Positions 46,401 to 53,912 of a stretch of DNA of 61,121 nt are shown here, piece after piece. Source of the stretch: Paenibacillus macquariensis (GTDB lineage: Bacteria; Bacillota; Bacilli; Paenibacillales; Paenibacillaceae); assembly GCF_900156375.1 (NCBI RefSeq), contig NZ_FTNK01000024.1, positions 1 through 61,121 on the forward strand, given 5' to 3'. Numbering within the stretch: the first letter of the stretch is position 1; every line of letters begins with the position of its first letter. Position numbers and translations under genes: made by a program. The notes beneath the pieces are model-generated. The model had not been told where the DNA came from and made no database searches. It saw only the letters and a list, made by a program, of their open reading frames with translations.

Positions 46401-47342
46401 AATCTTATTATCAAAATCAATTAAGTATGCATTTGAGAGAAAGCCACTCGCTACGAGTCCTTGTGGAAGACCCTCAGGAAGTATATTTTTCTCAAGCATC
46501 CCATCATCTAATGTCAAATCTTCCCATTTCCATTTAAATATGTTTTCTAGAATTGTCCAGAACTTATCGTCAGCATAGTATTCCGATCCCAACTTATATG
46601 TATTAACGTATCTTTCGTAGATAATTTTTATTTGATTACGAAGTGCATTATGATCTATATTATCAAAAAAACCCTTTAAATCGATGGAAACAACAAACAT
46701 ATTTTGATTTGATGTTAATTTTGGAGCAAAGAATTGACAAATCTTTTTAGGACGTGATAGAAACAATCTGTAATCCTCATAAAATTTACGATAAGAATGC
46801 GAGTTACCCCATCCAAATTTAGCTTGTTTACGTTGATCAGTAACTTCAAACCATTCGCAATGCAACCTATTACCATAGCTATAAATTCTTTGCTTTTGTG
46901 CTTTTCGAAAATCTTGTTCTTCTGAGGGTCCTTGTTCAGATTCTACTGCATCTGCCAAACAAAGCATGGCTGCTGTCGCAAGTGTTTGATCTTTAATACT
47001 AAGATGTGCTAAGGGCCGAAGTCTCTGTTCACGCTCTGGATGCCAAGGATTTTTTTGACCTTCGTTAACATTATCTTCAAAAATCCATTGTGAATTTTTT
47101 GGCGCCGGTACAATTCTCATTTTATCAGGCTTATAAGTTTTTCTTTTAGACAATGCAGCCCAATTTAATATCTTATCCTCGATGTTTATAGTAGAACAAT
47201 CTAATTCTAATACATCGGCATACCAGTTATGGCGACGTATATACTTCTGCGTTTTTTTCCATGCTTGAGCCAGAACAACAATATCAGTTAAGTAATCGGC
47301 TCGAGGTGCAATGAGTTCATATTTAATTCTATTCTCTTTCAT
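43494..47342 (-). CDS. Reverse transcriptase fused to a C-terminal nitrilase domain (DRT/UG class)
   Basis: 1282 residues from ATG 47342 (TAGAGGTG upstream). The RT domain (about 60-400) has motif A VVSIDLKGFFDNIDH, motif B LPQGLVASGFLSNAYL and motif C CRYVDDLRIV with the catalytic YVDD intact. A long helical middle region (about 420-960) has no recognised domain. The last 285 residues form a C-N hydrolase (nitrilase): VAIVQTLLPKI, catalytic Glu in IVFPELSIH (about 1067), Lys in RQGKQHMTKDE (about 1129) and Cys in GAICYDATDLALV (about 1168), so the triad is complete. This architecture is that of defence-associated reverse transcriptases of the UG1/UG5 (DRT1-like) type, not of group II intron maturases or retrons. 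Confidence 0.92.
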   Translation of the reverse strand: MKENRIKYELIAPRADYLTDIVVLAQAWKKTQKYIRRHNWYADVLELDCSTINIEDKILNWAALSKRKTYKPDKMRIVPAPKNSQWIFEDNVNEGQKNPWHPEREQRLRPLAHLSIKDQTLATAAMLCLADAVESEQGPSEEQDFRKAQKQRIYSYGNRLHCEWFEVTDQRKQAKFGWGNSHSYRKFYEDYRLFLSRPKKICQFFAPKLTSNQNMFVVSIDLKGFFDNIDHNALRNQIKIIYERYVNTYKLGSEYYADDKFWTILENIFKWKWEDLTLDDGMLEKNILPEGLPQGLVASGFLSNAYLIDFDNKIGEQINKEIQQKDDHVPRIILRDYCRYVDDLRIVVETYDTKDTNQELIAAKISDFISQNLKAYLDQIDSEVHLKINEKKTKVLPYRQMSTQSNISSLMSLFQGVLSGTPDIDSLQQMAGGLDGLLQTSEQLINELSEKTNWLDLSRISTPNIDVRDDTLKRFVATRIVSSLRLRRGMIDLHEPLGSKEELLDDVTSGQMLDHEFETTARKLIGFWANNPSLTLLLKCGLDLFPDKLLLNVVLEALECKLFPTNEQDEIDIREIKTCEYVVADLFRAGAVDIGFRPKIEYPESVDINSFRQELGSFAKHVLNNRPDSPWYVKQQAYLFLASIGDTMEANKDGKVETGLGDYQLLHQAILYRPIELKRVKVKDWFPIMLVAQQLHSDAKKFAQWFVSLISTLDDESEKKELIFMLITNRPDLLEEIRNSRKARKKEWLKYIPDELDINSKQRLILFNNEDISLLRIIQSDENHFTQENALLLLAYKILKYEGIEELLEKGLSVKSIFVNCSDWKRIQHLDYKNDSYFSIRIDFQSTDNKLYEQPSWINMNHPWLYGLGRILRSCLTGEFDFTTSNYLTREDVGQYKGLRSTWYTRRFGLVNSPSGLNSYQDPVSPWISELLIRLLQWPGITIQGDLVVNFDDTKTAVDLSKIITKRIHHQLVYFGKLTGTPVYEIPTISYQETDSKMFRVAIVQTLLPKIDDFNDKDPTHWTDSFRARHRAHIASVCNLVRLKLKTWSSAQQRTNTNTVDLIVFPELSIHPDDMWLLRRLSDATKASIFAGMTFILNHSKEKTINQAVWILRSERKTGREFVEVRQGKQHMTKDEKKLGIQGHRPYQVLVEFKKGTNDSIRVAGAICYDATDLALVADLRDVSDIFVVAALNKDVQTFDNMVGALHYHMYQPVILANTGEFGGSTAQAPFTKHDRLIAHVHGNNQVAISIFELDPTIFKSIKQPKAPVEVKASPAGYTGRF

Positions 47343-47937
47343 AACTTTCACCTCTACATTATCAATCTTTTGATATATCGACTCTTTCTTGGAAATTATA
47401 ACAAATTAGTTGGTTATCTGATATAGTCATTTTAATAGAAACATATACTTATACCCTGAACTATTTGGTCAATGCGCCACCTTAATCAAATAGGGCGGAG
47501 CTATCTTCGGCCGTGCCTCCTGAGGACGTGGGTCTATCTAGTGATTTGTACGACTATCGGCAAACAGCATCTCTGCTCCTCACCGGGATGCTTCCAGGTT
47601 CGGCCAGGCTGGACAGCTGGTAGTAGACAGCAGTTCTGAAGTGTACATCTCGGTTACTCCTATTCTGGTTCTGCTGGTCATGAAACTGCCGACGTTATGG
47701 AGTAGGTAGCCTTGAAAATCGTTGAAAAAAATAATGAAAGTGCTATAGATATTTACCAAATCCGCTATGAGACTATGTTCTTGTCCATGTTCGGCAATAG
47801 GGCTAAGTTCTTGTTTCGAGCAAAAGACAAGAACTTATACCTATAAAATGAAAAGTCCGCGCTCAGCGCGGGCTCCAATAGGTCTATTTTCTTGTCCTCT
47901 TAAAAGACAAGAATTATATAAGTGCTTTTCGTAAAGG
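47343..47937. other. Gene-free structured segment upstream of the RT-nitrilase
   Basis: Between about 47460 and 47720 the sequence is noticeably more GC-rich than its surroundings and full of short pairing segments (plus strand CGCC/GGCG near 47474-47500; AGCATC/GATGCT near 47567-47595; TACTCC/GGAGTA near 47655-47702). No reading frame explains it. It could be a non-coding RNA or the domain I-like 5' part of a decayed group II intron; no domain V was found. From 47775 to 47915 follow copies of TTCTTGTC and GACAAGAA as inverted repeats (AAGTTCTTGT at 47805 with ACAAGAACTT at 47827; TTCTTGTC at 47889 with GACAAGAA at 47906) and a CCGCGCT/AGCGCGG hairpin near 47857. Confidence 0.45.
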
Positions 47938-48252
47938 CTACGAATATCGGCAGCCTGATGCCCACCCAGTTGGGTAAATACCGTCCATACCGAGCTGTTG
48001 ATCCCAAACCAGTACCGTTGAGACCTTAACGGCATCCTTAGACAAATAAATTACTCTTTCTACATAGTGCTTAAAGTTTTTAATCTCTCTTCTCTCGCTA
48101 TTACGCATCCCATATAAATTGAAATGAATCAGGTCCGCTGCAAATTGAAAGTTGCTCTCTTTGGATGCCTTATCCAATTCTGTTGTCGCCTCACTTTTGC
48201 AAAGCTCAAACGTCAATTGTGCTCCGCTATCATTGATCCAATCGGACGCCTG
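47938..48252 (-). pseudogene. Fragment of an unidentified coding sequence
   Basis: Open frame of about 105 codons directly after an in-frame TAA; reads QASDWINDSGAQLTFELCKS and later GMRNSERREIKNFKHYVERV, then ends GIYPTGWASGCRYS. The segment looks protein-like, but there is no start with a ribosome binding site at its beginning and it ends abruptly. Family not recognised. Likely a remnant between two defence modules. Confidence 0.35.
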
Positions 48253-48528
48253 TTATCCCTTCAGCTAATGGCAGTCGATATTGACCATACGGAGCTAGCA
48301 CACTAATGGTAGCGGAAGGAGCCTAACAACTTCACTTGGAAGTTGCAGAACGAATTGGTTAGCCTTATCATTGTTGTTCCGGCAACGGAGAACAATAACA
48401 TGTGCATATTCCAGTTTTTACTTCTCCTATCTCAAAAACATTGAAGGTCAGTGTCTTTAATGGAAGATAGTTTGATAGTTTATTAGTGACATATCATACT
48501 TAATGCATATGTAACCATTGCCTGACCG
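48253..48528. other. Spacer without recognisable gene
   Basis: No convincing reading frame or terminator was seen between the fragment at 47938-48252 and the HNH gene stop. Confidence 0.4.
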
Positions 48529-49656
48529 TTAAGTTAATATATCAAATGCCAATTTAGATAAAGGTCTTCTTCCTAATTCATCTATTTTAAGATTGTTACC
48601 ATACAAAAATAGATTAATTTCAAATCTATCCAGTTTCATTTCTGAAAACAGCTCCTCAAGTTGTTCTTTGTAAGTACTGGAATAAGCATATTTTTTATAC
48701 AAAAGCTCTCTCACGTATTCTTTATGATGCTGATATAATTGGTTTAATCGAAAGAGTTCAATACTACTTTCTATTTCTTCTATACTTTCACTCGATTTAT
48801 CAGCAGTAATACCTAACTCGAAATTACTATTATTTCCTATTAGGGAATTTATGTCACTATTACTTTTTAGCTTAACAACAAATTTAGCATCCTTTTCAAA
48901 ACCATAATCATATGGATACAAAATATTTTTTCCTTTTGCTAGCTTAAATCTGGAGTTGCATATCTGGCAAGAAGGTATGAAATTATATAAAGACAGAGAA
49001 AATAAAGGAAAATAGGATTTGGGGAAAAAATGATCTAAATCAGCTGTGGATTTCTTTGTTCCCCCCTCATCATAATTTGTAGTATATTGTCTGTTACAGT
49101 AAGGACACACGCTGTTATTAAGCTTCACTAATAGCTCATGTCGCTTTTTCGATTCTAAAAAATCATATTGAATAAACAGTCTAATCCATTTATCTAGATC
49201 TTGCAGTTCATTTACGATATCTTTTATAAAGTTATGAAACTTCTTGTCACTTTCATAATAATTAGAATTCTGAATAATAGGGTCGATCCAATCATTTGAA
49301 TACTTACTCACAAAATCTTTTCTAATCTTCTTACGTTCTTTTAAGGAACTAGCCTTAGGTAACTTTTCAGATATAGAAGTACTATAAAAAACTAATTTGC
49401 TAGTCAACATATAATTCTTTAGTTCAGGGTATTGACTGCTGGTTAATTCAAATGGATCTATTAATATACTTTTTATAAGTTGAATATTTAGTTTATTATT
49501 AGTTTCAAATAAATCAATAAAAGACTTATGAGTAACGTTTACCTGATTGGGAAAATTTATTTTATTTTTTTTATAAGCTTCTTCTATAAATTGAATGATG
49601 TATAGAAAATAATCTTTTGCAGTGCTATTAATAAGGCTATCATCTAATTTGATCAT
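48529..49656 (-). CDS. HNH endonuclease, PtuB-like
   Basis: 375 residues. Zinc-binding Cys pairs NSVCPYCNRQY (about 183) and SCQICNSRFK (about 230) frame the HNH core DLDHFFPKSYFPLFSLSLYN (His about 209, Asn about 225). The N-terminal 170 residues are helical. The start ATG overlaps the stop of the ATPase gene by 4 nt. An AAA/SMC-like ATPase followed by an HNH nuclease is the layout of the Septu (PtuA-PtuB) anti-phage system and of related OLD-like pairs. Probably the DNA-cutting effector, kept in check by the ATPase. Confidence 0.85.
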   Translation of the reverse strand: MIKLDDSLINSTAKDYFLYIIQFIEEAYKKNKINFPNQVNVTHKSFIDLFETNNKLNIQLIKSILIDPFELTSSQYPELKNYMLTSKLVFYSTSISEKLPKASSLKERKKIRKDFVSKYSNDWIDPIIQNSNYYESDKKFHNFIKDIVNELQDLDKWIRLFIQYDFLESKKRHELLVKLNNSVCPYCNRQYTTNYDEGGTKKSTADLDHFFPKSYFPLFSLSLYNFIPSCQICNSRFKLAKGKNILYPYDYGFEKDAKFVVKLKSNSDINSLIGNNSNFELGITADKSSESIEEIESSIELFRLNQLYQHHKEYVRELLYKKYAYSSTYKEQLEELFSEMKLDRFEINLFLYGNNLKIDELGRRPLSKLAFDILT

Positions 49657-51692
49657 TGGTTTTCTTCCTTCATTCTCTTTAATAAGTTTATTTCTTTCTC
49701 CAGCTCATTTATTCTTGTATCAACGTCATTTTGAAAGAATAGAGTTGCCTTTTTTTCGTTTAAAAGCTCCATTAATTTATCTCGTATGATTTTCTCGCCT
49801 ATTGCAGTAATAATCCCTTCCTTTTTCTTTATCTCTTTTCGAATAAACTCTCTTCTCTCTTCATTATCTGATTCACCTAAATCCAGCTCCTCAATGCTTG
49901 TAATTAACTTTTTGAAGACAGTTTGCGCATGTTCACCAATAGGAGAGTTGATAAAAAAGTCACTCTTAATAATGTCATAGAAATTACTCATTAATCCAAA
50001 TTCCGCTTTCTTTATCACTCTTTTATTCGGATTTTTTTCATCTATATAAATACAATTAATAAATTCCTTCGGAACATCTGAAACAATAAAAGGGGAATGC
50101 GTAGTAATAATTAATTGGTATTTAACTTCTCGATCTAAATTGATATTCTCAAAAAACTTAACCAAGTTATAGATGTAAAGTCTAGACCATTCAGGATGAA
50201 AAGATACATCTGGCTCATCTAATAGAACCAGTATAGAACTTATTTGGGGGTTGTTCATCGCTATATCTATTGCTGTGTATAAGTTTGAAAACCCATTGAT
50301 GAACTCCATCTGTCCAGTGCTTAAATTAGAAAAGCTAACGTTAATACTTTCGCTTTTGAACCCAAAAAAACTTGGACTATAACTATCTATAATTTGTAGT
50401 AGCTTATGGGTCGCTTCATTGAATTCTGTGTTTAGATTTAAACTAATAGTTGTGTAGGATGTAAAATAAGATATATCTATTTCTTTTAAGTTAGATACAA
50501 GTTCCTGAATGACTGAAATATCATAATTATAAGGTTCATCACTAAAATATTTCTCATTTGTACATATTACATTGAACACTATTTTTATAACTTCTATTAA
50601 ATAACTAACTCGATTACTAAAACCGTCCTTTATAAATTCTATACCATCAATATTTTCACCGATATTTTTCTTATCAGTTTCTGTAATTAAATTAGTCCAC
50701 AAACCTATAATCATATATTCAAGATAGCTAATTATATAACGTTGTTTATTTGTCCAACTTCTCTCATTATTTTTATTAGTTGACGGCAACATTCTTCCAT
50801 ATAAATGTAATGTAAATTTTTTATCAAATCCTAAAATTAAAGCGGGATTCTTATACAGATTTAATTTGATTTTTGCAACCTTATCTTCTTTAGTCCAAGC
50901 ATCCTCTATATTAACCTCTTCCAAATTAATGACACATGATGCTTCATCCATATTAGAATGTGTTTCCCAAGATAAGTATTGCTTAACTACAAAATTATAT
51001 ATATTGGAATACTTAGGATTTTGCAGATATATCTTATTGAAGCTAACTCCATAGTCTGTTCCTCTACCTATTCTAGTGTTTTGAGTCCAATTTTTATTTC
51101 TATTACTAGTACAATACAATGAAACCATCTTTCTATTTAAAGAAGTTTTTCCTCTATCAGTTTTATCTGTTGTAAGGTTTACCTCTGTAAGTTGGGTGTA
51201 ATTTAAATTATGGATCACTTGATTTAAATAATCGTATTTAACATAAAAACTATAATCATAGCTGTCACCTTCCGATGTAGTTTCTATGTTTTTTATAAGC
51301 TTTGGGTCATAACCTTCTATAACAAATTTATCATTCTCTATGTGATATACAGCAAACCATTGCATGTCTTGTATTTGTTTTACTTTAAACAATTCATTTC
51401 TCTCTTGCTTAATGGAACCTAGAATATCAAGTAAAGTAGTTTTGCCTGCGCCGTTTTTCCCAACAATCAAGTTGATATCTTGTATTGTTGGTCCCCATAA
51501 ATTTTCATAGGGATTATAGTTTTGTTCTATGATTAAGTGCTCTTCATTGTTATAATTTATTCGGAAATCATTAGTGAAAACAAATCCCTGATTTTCAAAA
51601 TTTCTATGAACTGTTCCTATGTATAAATAAACTAATTTAGGATGCAAATAAATCCTTCCTTTCAGATAATAATTTATAATTTCGGCATGCAT
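49653..51692 (-). CDS. PtuA-like AAA/ABC-type ATPase
   Basis: 679 residues from ATG 51692 (MHAEIINYYL), AAGAAGGA just upstream. Walker A INLIVGKNGAGKTTLLDILG at about 75-92; signature-like FSNLSTGQMEFINGF (about 452); Walker B ILVLLDEPDVSFHPEW (about 498); switch His in LIITTHSPFIVSDVP (about 537). C-terminal coiled region rich in Glu/Lys (about 610-675). This is the ATPase architecture of Septu PtuA and other SMC-like defence ATPases. The first codons lie at the breakpoint of an IS3-family remnant (51683-51900), so the native promoter may have been lost or replaced. Confidence 0.85.
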   Translation of the reverse strand: MHAEIINYYLKGRIYLHPKLVYLYIGTVHRNFENQGFVFTNDFRINYNNEEHLIIEQNYNPYENLWGPTIQDINLIVGKNGAGKTTLLDILGSIKQERNELFKVKQIQDMQWFAVYHIENDKFVIEGYDPKLIKNIETTSEGDSYDYSFYVKYDYLNQVIHNLNYTQLTEVNLTTDKTDRGKTSLNRKMVSLYCTSNRNKNWTQNTRIGRGTDYGVSFNKIYLQNPKYSNIYNFVVKQYLSWETHSNMDEASCVINLEEVNIEDAWTKEDKVAKIKLNLYKNPALILGFDKKFTLHLYGRMLPSTNKNNERSWTNKQRYIISYLEYMIIGLWTNLITETDKKNIGENIDGIEFIKDGFSNRVSYLIEVIKIVFNVICTNEKYFSDEPYNYDISVIQELVSNLKEIDISYFTSYTTISLNLNTEFNEATHKLLQIIDSYSPSFFGFKSESINVSFSNLSTGQMEFINGFSNLYTAIDIAMNNPQISSILVLLDEPDVSFHPEWSRLYIYNLVKFFENINLDREVKYQLIITTHSPFIVSDVPKEFINCIYIDEKNPNKRVIKKAEFGLMSNFYDIIKSDFFINSPIGEHAQTVFKKLITSIEELDLGESDNEERREFIRKEIKKKEGIITAIGEKIIRDKLMELLNEKKATLFFQNDVDTRINELEKEINLLKRMKEENQ

Positions 51693-51900
51693 CGAATCCT
51701 TCTTTTCGCATCTCAAGACAGAGAAGTTGTATCTTCATCAGTGTAAGTCAGAAGCCGAGATACATCAAGCCGTTGAAGACTATATCTACTTTTATAACTA
51801 TCAACGGTTTCAGGCTAAACTCAAACAGCGCGCGCCGATTGAGTATCGGCACGCGCTGGCTGCATAGCTTTTTTTATCTGTCTACTTGACAGGAGAATGA
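51683..51900 (+). mobile_element. 3' remnant of an IS3-family insertion sequence
   Basis: Plus strand frame from about 51689 reads CIESFFSHLKTEKLYLHQCK and continues AEIHQAVEDYIYFYNYQRFQ, ending with YRHALAA and TAG at 51865-51867. This is the C-terminal end of an IS3-group OrfB transposase (DDE domain, with the ESFFSHLK and YNYQRFQ motifs). Then TTTTTTATCTGTCTAC (to about 51885) resembles the right inverted repeat; the left end of the IS at 60831 has GTAGACAGAAAAAAGC. The rest of the element is missing. Confidence 0.8.
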
Positions 51901-51998
51901 CCATTTTTCAAGCTTTTCATCGTTAAGTTATGTTGGCACATTCAGTTGTGTCATTGGACACCCCTGATTGTCGTCTCATTCCTCGTTGTATTATCAAT

Positions 51999-52148
51999 TC
52001 ATAACTTGCTATCCATTATCCCTATGACTTCAATCTCAGAGCGTGATAATTTCTCTATTTCAGCTAGTTTAGATGAAATGTGAATAATATAATCATCATT
52101 ACTTGCAATCACCGGATCTACATTAATTATATTTGTTCTCTGTTCCAT
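51999..52148 (-). CDS. Small hypothetical protein, 49 residues
   Basis: ATG 52148, stop TGA 52001-51999. Acidic (MEQRTNIINVDPVIASNDDY, then a helix-like ISSKLAEIEKLSRSEIEVIG). The ribosome binding site is weak (AAAGAATGAG). It follows the 163-residue gene by 87 nt on the same strand. Confidence 0.4.
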   Translation of the reverse strand: MEQRTNIINVDPVIASNDDYIIHISSKLAEIEKLSRSEIEVIGIMDSKL

Positions 52149-52235
52149 CTCATTCTTTACTGTGTAATTAACTATTAGTTTAATAAGAAAACAGCTCCTT
52201 TTATTACTACATATATTAGAGGGATTAAGGAAATA

Positions 52236-52727
52236 CTATTTCAAAAATATGGAGTGATACTGCTCTGAAGGTTGACTTATGACTCGTACTGATAATTGAA
52301 TTAATACATCGTCCACTCTCTTCATCAACTTCTTAAGAGATGCTGTTTCCATGTGCTCGATGGGAGATATATCTATGAGACTTGCTAGAAAGTGCATGGA
52401 ATGTATAAACATCACGGTATCCAACTCAGGACCTGACTCTTGAACTGTAAGCTCCACCACATCTTCCAGTGATAATGAATGCGGAGGAAACACAGTATTC
52501 TTCTCTTTCATGTACAGCGCCTGAAGCATGGACTTCAATGCTCTATCGCTAAATATAATACACACATGAGGTGAGTGCTGATGTATAAATAGAAGTGTGC
52601 AGTTCATATGGATCTGTGCAAGATTATGTAGATTATATATAGTCTTAGATTGGGTGCCATGCCCCTGTGTTCTGGTTATCTTATTGGTATGATCTCTGCA
52701 TTCAGCCATGAAGGTTAGGTTATTCAC
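52236..52727 (-). CDS. Hypothetical protein, 163 residues
   Basis: GTG start at 52727 with GGGAG about 9 nt upstream. Soluble; contains CTLLFIHQHSPHVCIIFSDR and a helical C-terminal half SLKKLMKRVDDVLIQLSVRV. No family recognised. Divergent from the XRE regulator. Confidence 0.5.
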   Translation of the reverse strand: MNNLTFMAECRDHTNKITRTQGHGTQSKTIYNLHNLAQIHMNCTLLFIHQHSPHVCIIFSDRALKSMLQALYMKEKNTVFPPHSLSLEDVVELTVQESGPELDTVMFIHSMHFLASLIDISPIEHMETASLKKLMKRVDDVLIQLSVRVISQPSEQYHSIFLK

Positions 52728-52980
52728 ATGCTTCAGCTCCCACTTCCGTTATTGCGCGATTTTATTGAGGTATAATGTATGTTTCACAATGCTAATATAC
52801 AAATGTTAATGGGTCATTCTAGAAAGTAAGGAACTTCCTATCTTCCTATCTTCCTATCATTATTCTCATTTACAATATATGTATTATATCACGATTTATA
52901 TTTTGTGGGCAATAGCCTACAGAAACAACCCTATGAAATGGCATATGATTATCTTTAACTATCAAAAAGGGGTTTTAAAG

Positions 52981-53235
52981 TTGGCAACTAATGATGATAA
53001 GAAGAAGTTAATTGAACTCCTCGCATTTGGAAGGGCCCTCCGGAGGCTTCGAAAAGTGAACCAACTAACTCAAGACGAACTCAGTTTATATTCCCGTGTC
53101 GATCGGTCTTATATTAGTGAACTCGAGAACGGTGAAAAGGCTCCTTCTTTACTTACTATTATCTCGCTAGCCAATGCATTACATATTAAACCATCCGTTC
53201 TCATAGAGAATTTCGAGATGGAATTCAAAGAATAA
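52981..53235 (+). CDS. XRE-family transcriptional regulator
   Basis: 84 residues from TTG 52981 (AAGGGG 8 nt upstream; a longer frame from 52879 has no site). Single HTH_3 domain: LRRLRKVNQLTQDELSLYSR, VDRSYISELENGEKAPSLLT, IISLANALHIKP. Small Cro/CI-like repressors of this size are common in mobile elements and defence regions. A candidate to bind one of the palindromes nearby, but this is speculation. Confidence 0.85.
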   Translation: MATNDDKKKLIELLAFGRALRRLRKVNQLTQDELSLYSRVDRSYISELENGEKAPSLLTIISLANALHIKPSVLIENFEMEFKE

Positions 53236-53292
53236 CTATTTCAAACTTTAAAAATTGAATTAAAGTTCGTGTTCCCCCAAATTCTTCTACAT

Positions 53293-53340
53293 AGATACTA
53301 AAAAAGCTGATTGGAATTCCAATCAGCTTTTTTAGTATCT
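53293..53340. terminator. Bidirectional terminator, perfect 48-bp palindrome
   Basis: AGATACTAAAAAAGCTGATT and its exact complement meet at GGAATTCC, giving 24+24 nt of perfect symmetry with A-tract and T-tract on opposite sides. It separates the XRE gene from the convergent small gene at 53346, acting for both. Confidence 0.9.
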
Positions 53341-53345
53341 ATTAT

Positions 53346-53546
53346 TCATGTTGGCTTCTCCGCCTGAATTCTAAGTAGTTTGCGCTGAAGATACTCAGAT
53401 AACTCGACATCATAGACCAAGAGATAATTCGACTGGATCAACTCATCATACAGGTTATCCGAAATTAACTTGAGAAATCTAAGGAATAACCTCTCCTCAT
53501 CACGTATATACGTGAAGGGGAGAGGTTGATATAATCGATTTATCAA
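53346..53546 (-). CDS. Hypothetical protein, 66 residues
   Basis: TTG start at 53546, ribosome binding site not evident. MINRLYQPLPFTYIRDEERL and ELSEYLQRKLLRIQAEKP; helical, charged. It ends 6 nt before the bidirectional terminator and is divergent from the MazE-like gene, which supports a real gene. No family recognised. Confidence 0.45.
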   Translation of the reverse strand: MINRLYQPLPFTYIRDEERLFLRFLKLISDNLYDELIQSNYLLVYDVELSEYLQRKLLRIQAEKPT

Positions 53547-53566
53547 ATAGACAAAGGGTGAGCACA

Positions 53567-53809
53567 GTGTCTGTTAAAGTACAAAAATGGGGGAACAGTT
53601 TAGTGTTACGAAATCCTGTACAATTCACCTCAATGTTAGGTATTGATGAAGGTACTGAAATGAATTTGGATTCCGATGATAAGGGTGGTCTAAGCTTGAT
53701 TCCTGTAATACAAAAGCCGACTCTGGAAGAATTACTCTCTCAAATTACCCCAACGAATCAGCACAAAGAAATTGACTTCGGAAAATCAGAAGGGAATGAA
53801 TCCCTCTGA
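53567..53809 (+). CDS. MazE/AbrB-type antitoxin, orphan
   Basis: 80 residues from GTG 53567 (AAAGGG 8 nt upstream). SVKVQKWGNSLVLRNPVQFT is the swapped-hairpin AbrB DNA-binding motif of MazE antitoxins (usually KWGNSLAVRIP). The C-terminal tail LEELLSQITPTNQHKEIDFG is the toxin-binding type. Normally a MazF/PemK toxin gene follows with a few bases of overlap; here no toxin frame is present downstream, so this is an orphan or remnant. Confidence 0.8.
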   Translation: MSVKVQKWGNSLVLRNPVQFTSMLGIDEGTEMNLDSDDKGGLSLIPVIQKPTLEELLSQITPTNQHKEIDFGKSEGNESL

Positions 53810-53912
53810 GTAATATTAGATCTGCTTCATAAGCCTCTCCCCCGCCGATTCGTTCAGTCCAATTCAACTTTATGAAACTGAAAGTTTCAAGCCTTTATGT
53901 TTTTGGTCAGTT

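Noticed and set aside
43494..47342. Group II intron maturase or retron RT
   Set aside because: No maturase X domain or intron structure around the gene, and a complete nitrilase domain is fused to the C-terminus, which fits UG/DRT RTs instead.
47775..47915. CRISPR-like array from repeated TTCTTGTC motifs
   Set aside because: Repeats are 8-10 nt, irregularly spaced and arranged as inverted pairs; no constant repeat-spacer structure and no cas gene.
52879..52980. Upstream extension of the XRE regulator
   Set aside because: The extra 34 residues are hydrophobic and unlike HTH regulators; the TTG at 52981 has the proper ribosome binding site.
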